NCBI GenBank assembly: GCA_903894655.1
Contig: CAITQY010000213.1
Location: forward strand, 1-5,115
Reading direction: 5' to 3'
Source of the DNA: an uncultured Gemmatimonadota bacterium
Lineage (GTDB): Bacteria; Gemmatimonadota; Gemmatimonadetes; Gemmatimonadales; Gemmatimonadaceae
Length of the DNA: 5,115 nucleotides
In this document: one piece after another, positions 1 to 5,115 of the stretch
Numbering within the stretch: position 1 is the stretch's first letter
Layout of the letters: each line of letters starts with the position of its first letter
Translations under genes and position numbers: made by a program
Notes under the pieces: generated by a model
Database searches by the model: none
Seen by the model: only the letters and a program-made list of their open reading frames with translations
Told to the model about the DNA's origin: nothing

Positions 1-1033
1 CGATCTCATTTACGAAGAAGGCGATGATGATAGTTCCCGAACGCGCGTAGATCATCCCCACATCATTCGCGATGACGGGGCTATCGCCCGTTTTGTGCGC
101 GACCGGGACATCGAGAAAATGCGGGAGGCGCCGCGCGCCTGCTTGCTGGCGACGCATCATCGTGCGCATCATCGCCGCGCTCGAGGCCGAGGTCATGGTG
201 CCGCGCTCGATGGCCTCGAGTAGACGCCCGGTTTCGCGCGGATTCATGTCGCCCAACCAGTAGGCATGATCCTGCACGGGCAGGCGGCTCCGGCCGTCGG
301 CGAGAATCTTCTTGTTGGCCGGATCGCGAACCATGTCCACCCACGCGGCCCGCGGGCCGGTGAACAGCGACGCGTACAAATCGAACAGCACGTCGCCCTG
401 TTGTGCGTACTGCAATCCCGTGGTCTCCTCGGCCGTCAGCGTGTCGAACGCCGGATTGACCAGTGCCAGAATCTTGCGGCGATACACGTGCCCACGCGCC
501 ACCATGCTCAGGTGCGCAAAGCCCGAGCTCTTGAGCCACGTGTTGAGACTGTCCACGCCGCCGACGCGCGTGAGCATGAGATCCGTGGCCACATTGTCGC
601 TCGTGATCACCATCTCGGTGAGCAAGTCCTTGATCGTGGGGGTCTGGCCGAGGTCATGATACTGCAGCACGCCCGATCCATCGCGCAGCTCGGCCCGACC
701 GATTTCCACGCGGTCGGCGAGCTTGAGCTTGCCCTGGTCCACCAACTGAAAGGCGCGGACGAGAATCGTGAGTTTGATGAGGCTAGCACTACTGAACGCC
801 TCGTCGGCCCTCACGGCCGCCTCTTCACCGGTGGTGAGATGCTTCACGTACACGCCGGTCCGCGCGGGCATGCGCGCGAGCTCGGATTCCAGTAGGCGGG
901 TGAGGCCGCTCGTGGTGGGCTGCGCCGCCGCGGAGGCAAACGCGAAGGCGGAGAGGGCGCCGAGCGCCGCACCGGCGATGGTGCGCCGCAGGATCGCGTG
1001 GCGTGCGTTCGCAACGTGGTGAATCAACATCAT
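1..1033 (-). CDS. Exported class A beta-lactamase-like serine hydrolase (C-terminus cut by window edge)
   Basis: An open frame of 344 codons runs to the left edge without a stop, so the last residues are missing. The N-terminus (about residues 12-38) has two arginines (LRRT, 15-18), a hydrophobic Ala/Leu stretch and a plausible cleavage site near ASAAAQ. It looks like a Sec or possibly Tat signal peptide, placing the enzyme in the periplasm. All three penicilloyl-serine-transferase motifs are visible: S84-L-I-K87 (nucleophile and lysine), S145-D-N147 and K314-T-G316, followed by an NDVG segment typical of class A enzymes. The SxxK-to-SDN spacing (61) matches class A. The SDN-to-KTG spacing (169) is about 65 residues longer than the usual ~104, and no ExxLN motif is seen where the omega loop should be. 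It may hydrolyse beta-lactams or act as a PBP-like peptidase; the sequence does not decide. Starts at 1033 (ATG ATG, weak GGAA upstream) or at an in-frame ATG at 1060 directly after the doc stop; 1033 is preferred for a shorter signal-peptide n-region. The family call is firm, the substrate is not. Confidence 0.88.
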   Translation of the reverse strand, partial: MMLIHHVANARHAILRRTIAGAALGALSAFAFASAAAQPTTSGLTRLLESELARMPARTGVYVKHLTTGEEAAVRADEAFSSASLIKLTILVRAFQLVDQGKLKLADRVEIGRAELRDGSGVLQYHDLGQTPTIKDLLTEMVITSDNVATDLMLTRVGGVDSLNTWLKSSGFAHLSMVARGHVYRRKILALVNPAFDTLTAEETTGLQYAQQGDVLFDLYASLFTGPRAAWVDMVRDPANKKILADGRSRLPVQDHAYWLGDMNPRETGRLLEAIERGTMTSASSAAMMRTMMRRQQAGARRLPHFLDVPVAHKTGDSPVIANDVGMIYARSGTIIIAFFVNEI

Positions 1034-1060
1034 CGGTTCCGGGTGACGAGGGCAGGACAT

Positions 1061-1456
1061 TCAGACCGTGAAACGCATGAGACGCGCGCGGATCCAGTCG
1101 GCCAGTGCCGACTCGGTGAGTTCGCCACCCGCTAGCGACACCATCATTTCCACCACCTCCAGCTCGGTCGCCGACAGGTCCTTCGCGTTGAGACCCAGAA
1201 AAGTCATCATGGTTACGAACGCCGTGCGTTTGTTCCCATCGCTGAACGCGTGCGCGCGGGCCAAGCCAAACCCATAGGCCGCTGCGAGAATGGCCAGGTC
1301 AGCGGTTGGTTCGTAGTGCCATTTCTGCCGCGCACGGGCAAGCGCGGCCTCGATCGCGTTCTCATCCCGCACGCCCGGAAGACCACCGTGCTCCCGGAGC
1401 TGGTCGACGTGAATCGAGTCGACGACCACGCGCGGCACCCAGCGGGGTTCTTTCAC
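1061..1456 (-). CDS. doc: Doc/death-on-curing family (Fic fold) toxin
   Basis: This 131-residue protein has the length and layout of Doc toxins. The N-terminal block (IHVDQL, then HGGLPGVRDEN at about 23-33, then an Ala-rich helix) is characteristic of the death-on-curing family. The catalytic loop is H69-A-F-S-D73-G-N-K76-R77-T. Its NKR ending, in place of the GNGR of AMP-transferring Fic enzymes, is the Doc signature; H69, D73 and K76 align with P1 Doc H66, D70 and K73. P1 Doc phosphorylates elongation factor EF-Tu and halts translation; the same cytoplasmic activity is inferred here. No inhibitory Fic alpha-helix motif is seen in the protein, so control would come from the upstream antitoxin. 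The start codon is GTG, 9 nt after the antitoxin stop with only a weak GGA ahead of it, suggesting translational coupling that keeps toxin yield below antitoxin. The TGA stop at 1061 abuts an ATG of the serine hydrolase frame. Confidence 0.93.
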   Translation of the reverse strand: MKEPRWVPRVVVDSIHVDQLREHGGLPGVRDENAIEAALARARQKWHYEPTADLAILAAAYGFGLARAHAFSDGNKRTAFVTMMTFLGLNAKDLSATELEVVEMMVSLAGGELTESALADWIRARLMRFTV

Positions 1457-1465
1457 GAATCCACG

Positions 1466-1693
1466 CTACTTCGCGAGCTCTCGCAGGGCGTTGCGGTATT
1501 TCTTCGCCGCATGCGCCGCGACCGCGAGTCCGGCCTCCACGTCGGGATCGAACGGCGTAAGCAGGATGCCCTGCGCCGTCTCGATGGCGAGCACTCGGTC
1601 GCCCGCTTCGAGGTGCAAGCGTTCGGCCATGTCTTTGGGGATGGTCGCCCCGATCGACCCGCCCACCTGCCGCAGTGTCAGTTCACGTACCAT
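1466..1693 (-). CDS. AbrB/MazE/SpoVT-family antitoxin, partner of Doc
   Basis: A 75-residue protein. Residues 4-50 form a SpoVT/AbrB swapped-hairpin DNA-binding domain: a strand (LTLRQVGGS), the IGATIPKDMAERL core (the I-P-K-x turn is diagnostic), then LEAGDRVLAIE and ILLTPFDPD strands. The C-terminal 25 residues (VEAGLAVAAHAAKKYRNALREL) look helical and are the likely toxin-neutralising tail. Antitoxins of this fold typically bind the toxin and repress their own promoter. The start is fixed by a strong Shine-Dalgarno GGAGG placed 5 nt before the ATG at 1693. The frame stays open further upstream to 1894, but that extension has no domain content and overlaps the kinase gene. It is followed after 9 nt by the Doc toxin. 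Pairing AbrB-type antitoxins, rather than Phd, with Doc toxins is a recurrent combination. It should act in the cytoplasm. Confidence 0.92.
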   Translation of the reverse strand: MVRELTLRQVGGSIGATIPKDMAERLHLEAGDRVLAIETAQGILLTPFDPDVEAGLAVAAHAAKKYRNALRELAK

Positions 1694-1696
1694 CCA

Positions 1697-1703
1697 CTCC
1701 TCC
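1697..1703 (-). promoter_or_regulatory. Strong ribosome binding site of the antitoxin gene
   Basis: GGAGGAG on the minus strand begins 10 nt before the ATG at 1693, leaving a 5-nt spacer after GGAGG. It is far stronger than the sites before the toxin, hydrolase and kinase starts, and it settles the antitoxin start. AGGAG (1701-1697) is complementary to CTCCT (1713-1709) just upstream, so the site could be held in a short 5-bp hairpin. Confidence 0.8.
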
Positions 1704-1735
1704 GAAACAGGAGAAAGAACGAACGCCCACCCTTT

Positions 1736-1764
1736 GAAAACAAAAGGTAGCACGAATGTGCTAC
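1736..1764 (-). terminator. Candidate intrinsic terminator after the kinase gene (alternatively an operator palindrome)
   Basis: Read on the minus strand, GTAGCAC, loop ATTC, GTGCTAC form a perfect 7-bp stem with a 4-nt loop (1764-1747). It is followed by C, TTTT, G, TTTT (1746-1737). It lies 42 nt beyond the kinase stop and in the right orientation to end that transcript. The stem has only four G-C pairs, which is weak for a GC-rich genome. The palindrome also sits about 55 nt upstream of the antitoxin start, so an AbrB-type operator is an equally good reading. Confidence 0.5.
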
Positions 1765-1772
1765 TTGAGCAA
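1744..1772 (-). promoter_or_regulatory. Possible promoter of the antitoxin-toxin operon
   Basis: On the minus strand TTGCTC (1772-1767) and TACCTT (1749-1744) are separated by 17 nt. They match the sigma70 boxes only partially (3 of 6 each). If real, the spacer would contain almost the whole palindrome, so antitoxin bound there would block RNA polymerase. The match is weak and this organism's promoter consensus is unknown. Confidence 0.2.
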
Positions 1773-1805
1773 GCTGGGGCTGCCACCGCGCGGGGGACGG
1801 CCGAC

Positions 1806-4244
1806 TCACCGCGGCCGCCCGCCGTTGGGCGACGTAAACAGCGCCACGTCCAGGCCGAGCGTGCGCACGATGGCCGCGAAGCGCGGGCTGGCACGAACGG
1901 GATCGAAATACTGACCTCCCAAGAGATTGTTCACGCCGAGTTCGCCCCGCCGCGCACTTTCCTCGAGCGCCGTCAACGCCTGCGCCGTGTCGCCCAATCC
2001 AAGCCACGCGATAGACCAGACGGATCCTCCCTCGTCGCGGCCGGCAAAGCGGGCGCGCTGTTGGCTGAGCAGCGCCGTGGCGCGCCCACGGTCGCCGGTC
2101 TTGGCGATGACGTAGATCGCGCGACTGATGGCGCCAGGGTATGGCGACAGACGAAGCAGGACCTCGGCACGCCGACGCGCCTCAGCGACTTGCCCGCCTT
2201 CCCAGAGCACGATCACGGTTGTGGCCGAAGCCGACAGCGTCGAATCCATCTCCCAGACTCGATTGGCGAACCGGATCGCCTCGGGATACCGACCAGCGAG
2301 GGCGAGCAGCTGCGCACCCGTGATCATGTTTCCCACACCCCCGGGATCGAGGGCCACCGTCACCAACGCCGCCTCGGCGGCCTCGTCAAACCGGCCGACT
2401 ACCACCAGGAACCGTGACCGGGTTGCCTGCGCGTCCGCGTTCTGGGCGTCCAAGCGCACGGCCCGCAGCGTAGCCTCGTCCGCCGCGCGCCATTGGTACC
2501 CGACGGTCCGGGCGTATCCCAACGCCGCCCAGGCGTCGGCGGACAGCGAATCCAGCGCCACTGCGCGTTCGCTCGCCGCCATGGCCGATGGGACCGCCTC
2601 GACTGCCGGCACCATGGCGTACAATGCCAGCGTCACCCAGGTGCGTCCGAGCGCAGCGTAAGCTCGCGCGAACTGCGGATCGCGAGCGATCGCCTGCTGG
2701 AAGTAGTCGCGGGCCCGCAGGAGGCTTAGACCGCGCCGCTCGAAGAGATACACGCCGCGTTGGTACAGATCGTACGCCTCGAGATCGGTGGTGCCGCGGG
2801 CCGCCGTGGGCGCCGCCGCGGCACCGCCCGCCAGCGTGACCTGCAACGCCCGCACGATCGCCTGCGCGATGTCGTCCTGCACCGCGAACACGTCCTTGGC
2901 ATCGCGCTCGAAGCTGTCGCTCCAGAGGACCAACCCTGTACGCGCGTTGGTGAGCTGCGTGGCGACGCGCACTTTCCCACCCGCCCGGCGTACGGTGCCT
3001 TCAAGCACGCCGCCCACATTCAACGCCGCGCCAATCTCCTGCGCCGACTTCTGCTTGCCGCGAAACGCCGCCGCCGAACTGCGCCCGGCGAGTTGCAACC
3101 CCGGCACTTTGCCGAGCGCGTTCGACAGCTCATCGGCCATGCCCTCAGCGAAATACGCGTTCGCGGTATCGCCACCCACACTTTCGAAGGGGAGCACGAC
3201 CAGCGAGCGAATGGGCGACGCGCTGTCGGTCGCCACGGGGCCGGTCTCCGCACCGGTGGGCGACGCGCTCGATGCGGTGGCGCGTGGGCGAAGCAGGGCC
3301 CAGCCACCGACAGCCAGCACGGCCACCACAACGCTCACCGCCACCAGTGGCGTGCGTCGCCGACTCGGCGCCGCCGCCTGCTCGCCGCTTCCCGTGGTCA
3401 CACTCGCTAGTCGCGTGAGCAGCGTATCCGCACTGGCCGGGCGCTGCGCGGGGTCCTTCTCCAGACACTGCATCACGAGCGCGGCGACGTCCAGCGGTAC
3501 CAGCAGGCGCGCTGCGTTCAGTAGCGGCGGCGCTTCGCTGATATGCGCCGCCACCATCGCCTGCGGCGTGCTCCGTGCGGCAAACGGATGCACGCCCGTC
3601 AGCAGTTCGTACGCCACCACGCCCCACGCATACAGATCGGCGCGCGCGTCGGTGTTCACATCACCAAGTGCCTGCTCCGGCGCCATGTAGGCCGGTGTGC
3701 CGATGGAGGTGCCCAACGATGTGAGCGTGTTCCCCTCGGCCTTCGTGCTCGAGGCCGATAGCGCCTTGGCAATGCCGAAGTCCGTCACCACCGCCGTGCC
3801 GCGCGACAACAGCACATTCTCCGGCTTGATGTCGCGGTGCACGATGCCACGCTCGTGCGCATAGGCCAGCGCCTGCGCGATGTTGCGCAGAATACCGAGC
3901 GCCTCGGCCACCGGCACGGGGCCCGCCACCACGCGCGCCCGCAGCGAGTCGCCGCGCACGAAAGGCATGGTGTAATACGGCAGCCCCTCGCTCGTGGTGC
4001 CCGCGACGAGGACCGGGACGATGTGCGGGTCCTGCAGTGCGGCCGCGAGCTTGATCTCGCGCGTGAAACGCTCGGCGCTGAGCGCGGCGGTGCGTTCGGG
4101 GGAGAGCACCTTCACCACCACCTCGCGCCCCAGCGCATGCTCCTGCGCCACGAACACGCGCGACATGCCACCGCCCCCAAGCTCGCGCTCGAGGGTGTAG
4201 CCCTCACCGAGCGCTGCTTGCAACTCGTCGCGGACGTTGTTCAT
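1806..4244 (-). CDS. Transmembrane PknB-type Ser/Thr protein kinase with TolB-N-like module and TPR tail
   Basis: An 812-residue signalling protein. Residues 16-280 form a complete active-type eukaryotic-like kinase domain: glycine loop LGGGGMSRV (22-30, as in PknB), K45, alpha-C E63, H136-R-D138 with K140 and N143, D155-F-G157, and A188-P-E190. The activation loop between DFG and APE is rich in Ser/Thr (SASSTK, NTLTSLGTS) and is a likely autophosphorylation site. A single membrane span lies at about 299-318, after an RRR stop-transfer-like cluster, placing the kinase in the cytoplasm and the rest in the periplasm. Residues about 345-470 (SLVVLPFES, YFAEGMADEL, GGVLEGTVRR, LWSDSFERD) form the TolB-N/FlgO-like region common in such kinases. 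Residues about 488-800 carry degenerate TPR helices (AYDLYQRG, AIARDPQFARAYAALG, AADEATLRAVRLD, AGRYPEAIRFA), probably the sensing or partner-binding part. Signal and substrate are unknown. The ATG at 4244 has little Shine-Dalgarno sequence but begins just ahead of the kinase fold. Confidence 0.95.
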   Translation of the reverse strand: MNNVRDELQAALGEGYTLERELGGGGMSRVFVAQEHALGREVVVKVLSPERTAALSAERFTREIKLAAALQDPHIVPVLVAGTTSEGLPYYTMPFVRGDSLRARVVAGPVPVAEALGILRNIAQALAYAHERGIVHRDIKPENVLLSRGTAVVTDFGIAKALSASSTKAEGNTLTSLGTSIGTPAYMAPEQALGDVNTDARADLYAWGVVAYELLTGVHPFAARSTPQAMVAAHISEAPPLLNAARLLVPLDVAALVMQCLEKDPAQRPASADTLLTRLASVTTGSGEQAAAPSRRRTPLVAVSVVVAVLAVGGWALLRPRATASSASPTGAETGPVATDSASPIRSLVVLPFESVGGDTANAYFAEGMADELSNALGKVPGLQLAGRSSAAAFRGKQKSAQEIGAALNVGGVLEGTVRRAGGKVRVATQLTNARTGLVLWSDSFERDAKDVFAVQDDIAQAIVRALQVTLAGGAAAAPTAARGTTDLEAYDLYQRGVYLFERRGLSLLRARDYFQQAIARDPQFARAYAALGRTWVTLALYAMVPAVEAVPSAMAASERAVALDSLSADAWAALGYARTVGYQWRAADEATLRAVRLDAQNADAQATRSRFLVVVGRFDEAAEAALVTVALDPGGVGNMITGAQLLALAGRYPEAIRFANRVWEMDSTLSASATTVIVLWEGGQVAEARRRAEVLLRLSPYPGAISRAIYVIAKTGDRGRATALLSQQRARFAGRDEGGSVWSIAWLGLGDTAQALTALEESARRGELGVNNLLGGQYFDPVRASPRFAAIVRTLGLDVALFTSPNGGRPR

Positions 4245-4409
4245 CGGGGATCACCAAGCGTACCAAGTCGGAGCGGCATTGGCCCAACATACCACGCAAC
4301 CCGACCAGACGGCGACCGGCGGCGGCGCGTGGACCGCATGACACGGCGGTGGTACCTTCTGCGCGCGTCGCCATCTGCCGCCCCATCCCGCAAAATGACA
4401 CCGAGACCC
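4245..4409. promoter_or_regulatory. Divergent intergenic region between the kinase and the secreted NTF2-like gene
   Basis: These 165 bp separate two divergent starts and should hold promoters for both. On the minus strand TATGTT (4291-4286), about 42 nt before the kinase ATG, is a possible -10 box, but no good -35 box sits at the proper distance. On the plus strand I see no convincing sigma70 pair. The interval contains the restriction-like palindrome GGTACC but no longer inverted repeat. Open frames crossing it on either strand lack domain content and are antisense to, or out of frame with, the real genes. Confidence 0.3.
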
Positions 4410-4904
4410 ATGACTCTACGCACGCTGGTTGCTATCGCCGGCATTGGCCTTCTTCCGGTCGATGCACACGCGCAAGCCGCGACGTCAACCCCCGACGCCC
4501 GCACCGCCGTCATTGCCATCGCCGACTCCGCGCTGGTCGCGATCACGCGAGGCGACGTCGTCGCGTTCACTGACCTGATGGTGCCCGAGGCTGTGATGTT
4601 CCCGACGTCTACACGCGATGGAGTCACCGTGTATCGGGTGCGCACGCGCGAGGCGCAGCGTAACGCCCCGATGACGGGAATCATCGAACGCGGCTTCGCG
4701 CCGCAGGCCATGGTGAGCGGTGGCGTCGCGATGGTCTGGTACCCGTACGACCTGTACGTCAACAACGCGTGGTCACACTGCGGCGCCGATGTGTTCACGC
4801 TCGTGAAGAGCGCGGGCCAATGGCGCATCGCGTCGATGGCCTGGAGCGCCGAGCAGCCGCCGGTGTGCGAGAAGCATCCGGAAGGGCCGCCAGCGAAACG
4901 GTAA
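4410..4904 (+). CDS. Secreted NTF2-like (SnoaL/DUF4440-type) protein
   Basis: A 164-residue protein with a clear Sec signal peptide: MTLR, a hydrophobic run (LVAIAGIGLL) and a likely cut after AHA at about residue 21. The mature part resembles the NTF2-like cone fold: a helix (ARTAVIAIADSALVAITRGDVVAFTDLM, about 30-57), then strands with FPTSTRDG, AMVSGGVAMVWYPYDLYV, and a final DVFTLVKSAGQWRIASMAWS (about 127-146). A closing 'F-x-L-V-K-x-x-G-x-W-R-I' pattern is typical of SnoaL/DUF4440 domains. Such proteins are small-molecule binders or enzymes whose role cannot be read from sequence; none is assigned here. Cys124 and Cys153 could form a disulfide in the periplasm. An in-frame ATG 15 nt upstream (4395) is an alternative start adding MTPRP. 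Neither start has a strong Shine-Dalgarno sequence; 4410 is preferred for a compact signal peptide and a GAGA at about -8. It is divergent from the kinase. Confidence 0.82.
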   Translation: MTLRTLVAIAGIGLLPVDAHAQAATSTPDARTAVIAIADSALVAITRGDVVAFTDLMVPEAVMFPTSTRDGVTVYRVRTREAQRNAPMTGIIERGFAPQAMVSGGVAMVWYPYDLYVNNAWSHCGADVFTLVKSAGQWRIASMAWSAEQPPVCEKHPEGPPAKR

Positions 4905-5083
4905 TGTGTCGCGCGGTGGCTCAAGGGGTCAGAGTGGTTGGTTCAACGGTCACGTGCCTCAAGCAGGCTGAGTCGTTAAACTCATCGGACCGGTGCCACA
5001 ACCGCGTATTAAACTTGCCGGTTGAGGCGGCGGTCCCTATCCGTGCGGCCGCGAAGAGCCTTTGCCGAAGGATTGGTGTCACG
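4905..5083. other. Non-coding interval before the next gene
   Basis: I see no convincing gene in these 179 bp. TTAAACT occurs twice (4976-4982 and 5009-5015), 33 bp apart. A 6-bp inverted repeat, CAACCG (4999-5004) and CGGTTG (5019-5024), brackets the A/T-rich stretch TATTAAAC, which is a marked local drop in GC. TTGCCG (5015-5020) and TATCCG (5038-5043), 17 nt apart, make a weak promoter candidate for the frame starting at 5084. No terminator with a T-tract is visible behind the NTF2-like gene. Confidence 0.4.
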
Positions 5084-5115
5084 ATGTCGAGTTCGCCCGT
5101 GAGAATATTGGTGGC
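5084..5115 (+). CDS. Possible start of a next gene, truncated by the window edge
   Basis: An ATG at 5084 opens a frame reading MSSSPVRILV before the window ends. AAGGA lies 11 nt upstream, slightly far for a Shine-Dalgarno sequence, with GGTG closer. A polar N-terminus running into an ILV beta strand is how many response regulators begin (first strand before the acidic pair), which would fit a signalling neighbourhood. Ten residues cannot establish a family, so this is only a hint. Confidence 0.4.
   Translation, partial: MSSSPVRILV

Noticed and set aside
266..1022. Plus-strand open frames opposite the serine hydrolase
   Set aside because: The minus strand here encodes an intact signal peptide with the SxxK, SDN and KTG motifs, so these frames are antisense shadows.
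1694..1894. N-terminal extension of the antitoxin frame
   Set aside because: It overlaps the kinase C-terminus, lacks domain features, and a strong Shine-Dalgarno sequence marks the start at 1693.
1491..2661. Plus-strand open frames of 170-310 codons opposite the kinase
   Set aside because: They are shadows of the minus-strand kinase and antitoxin genes in high-GC DNA, with low-complexity Arg/Ala/Ser composition and no recognisable motifs.
3837..4409. Long plus-strand open frame upstream of and continuous with the NTF2-like gene
   Set aside because: It is antisense to the kinase N-terminal half, has no domain content and is rich in Arg/His/Ala as expected for a high-GC shadow. The real start is the signal peptide at 4410.
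4941..4981. Integron attC-like pair GTTCAAC and GTTAAAC
   Set aside because: Both fit the R box consensus, but the span is about 41 bp, shorter than known attC sites. There is no proper L-box pairing, and no integrase or cassette array is seen.

Overview
This is a GC-rich bacterial window with tightly packed genes. No phage, insertion-sequence, CRISPR or RNA-gene signature is visible. The strongest taxonomic hint is a transmembrane PknB-type kinase fused to a TolB-N-like module and a long TPR tail. That architecture is frequent in Gemmatimonadota and Acidobacteriota, so a soil or freshwater Gemmatimonadota-like organism is a reasonable inference, not a demonstrated one.

Layout, left to right. 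(1) 1-1033, minus: an exported class-A-beta-lactamase-like serine hydrolase whose C-terminus runs off the left edge. (2) 1061-1456, minus: a Doc/Fic-fold toxin. (3) 1466-1693, minus: its AbrB/SpoVT-type antitoxin, with a strong Shine-Dalgarno sequence. (4) 1694-1805: a short control region with a perfect 7-bp inverted repeat followed by a T-rich tract on the minus strand. It could be the kinase terminator, the antitoxin operator, or both. (5) 1806-4244, minus: the 812-residue membrane Ser/Thr kinase. (6) 4245-4409: the divergent intergenic region. (7) 4410-4904, plus: a small secreted NTF2/SnoaL-like protein. (8) 4905-5083: non-coding. (9) From 5084, plus: the first 10 codons of a possible next gene.

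Antitoxin, toxin and serine hydrolase are co-oriented and nearly contiguous (9-nt and 0 to 27-nt gaps), so they could form one transcript read from the control region at about 1700-1770. The kinase lies upstream on the same strand, apparently separated from that unit by the hairpin and T-tract. The secreted NTF2-like gene is divergent from the kinase.

The most notable observations are: a split 14-base motif shared by the antitoxin upstream hairpin and the antitoxin-toxin junction; a possible cotranscribed beta-lactamase-like gene behind a toxin-antitoxin module; and that hydrolase's enlarged segment between the SDN and KTG motifs, with no recognisable ExxLN omega-loop glutamate.
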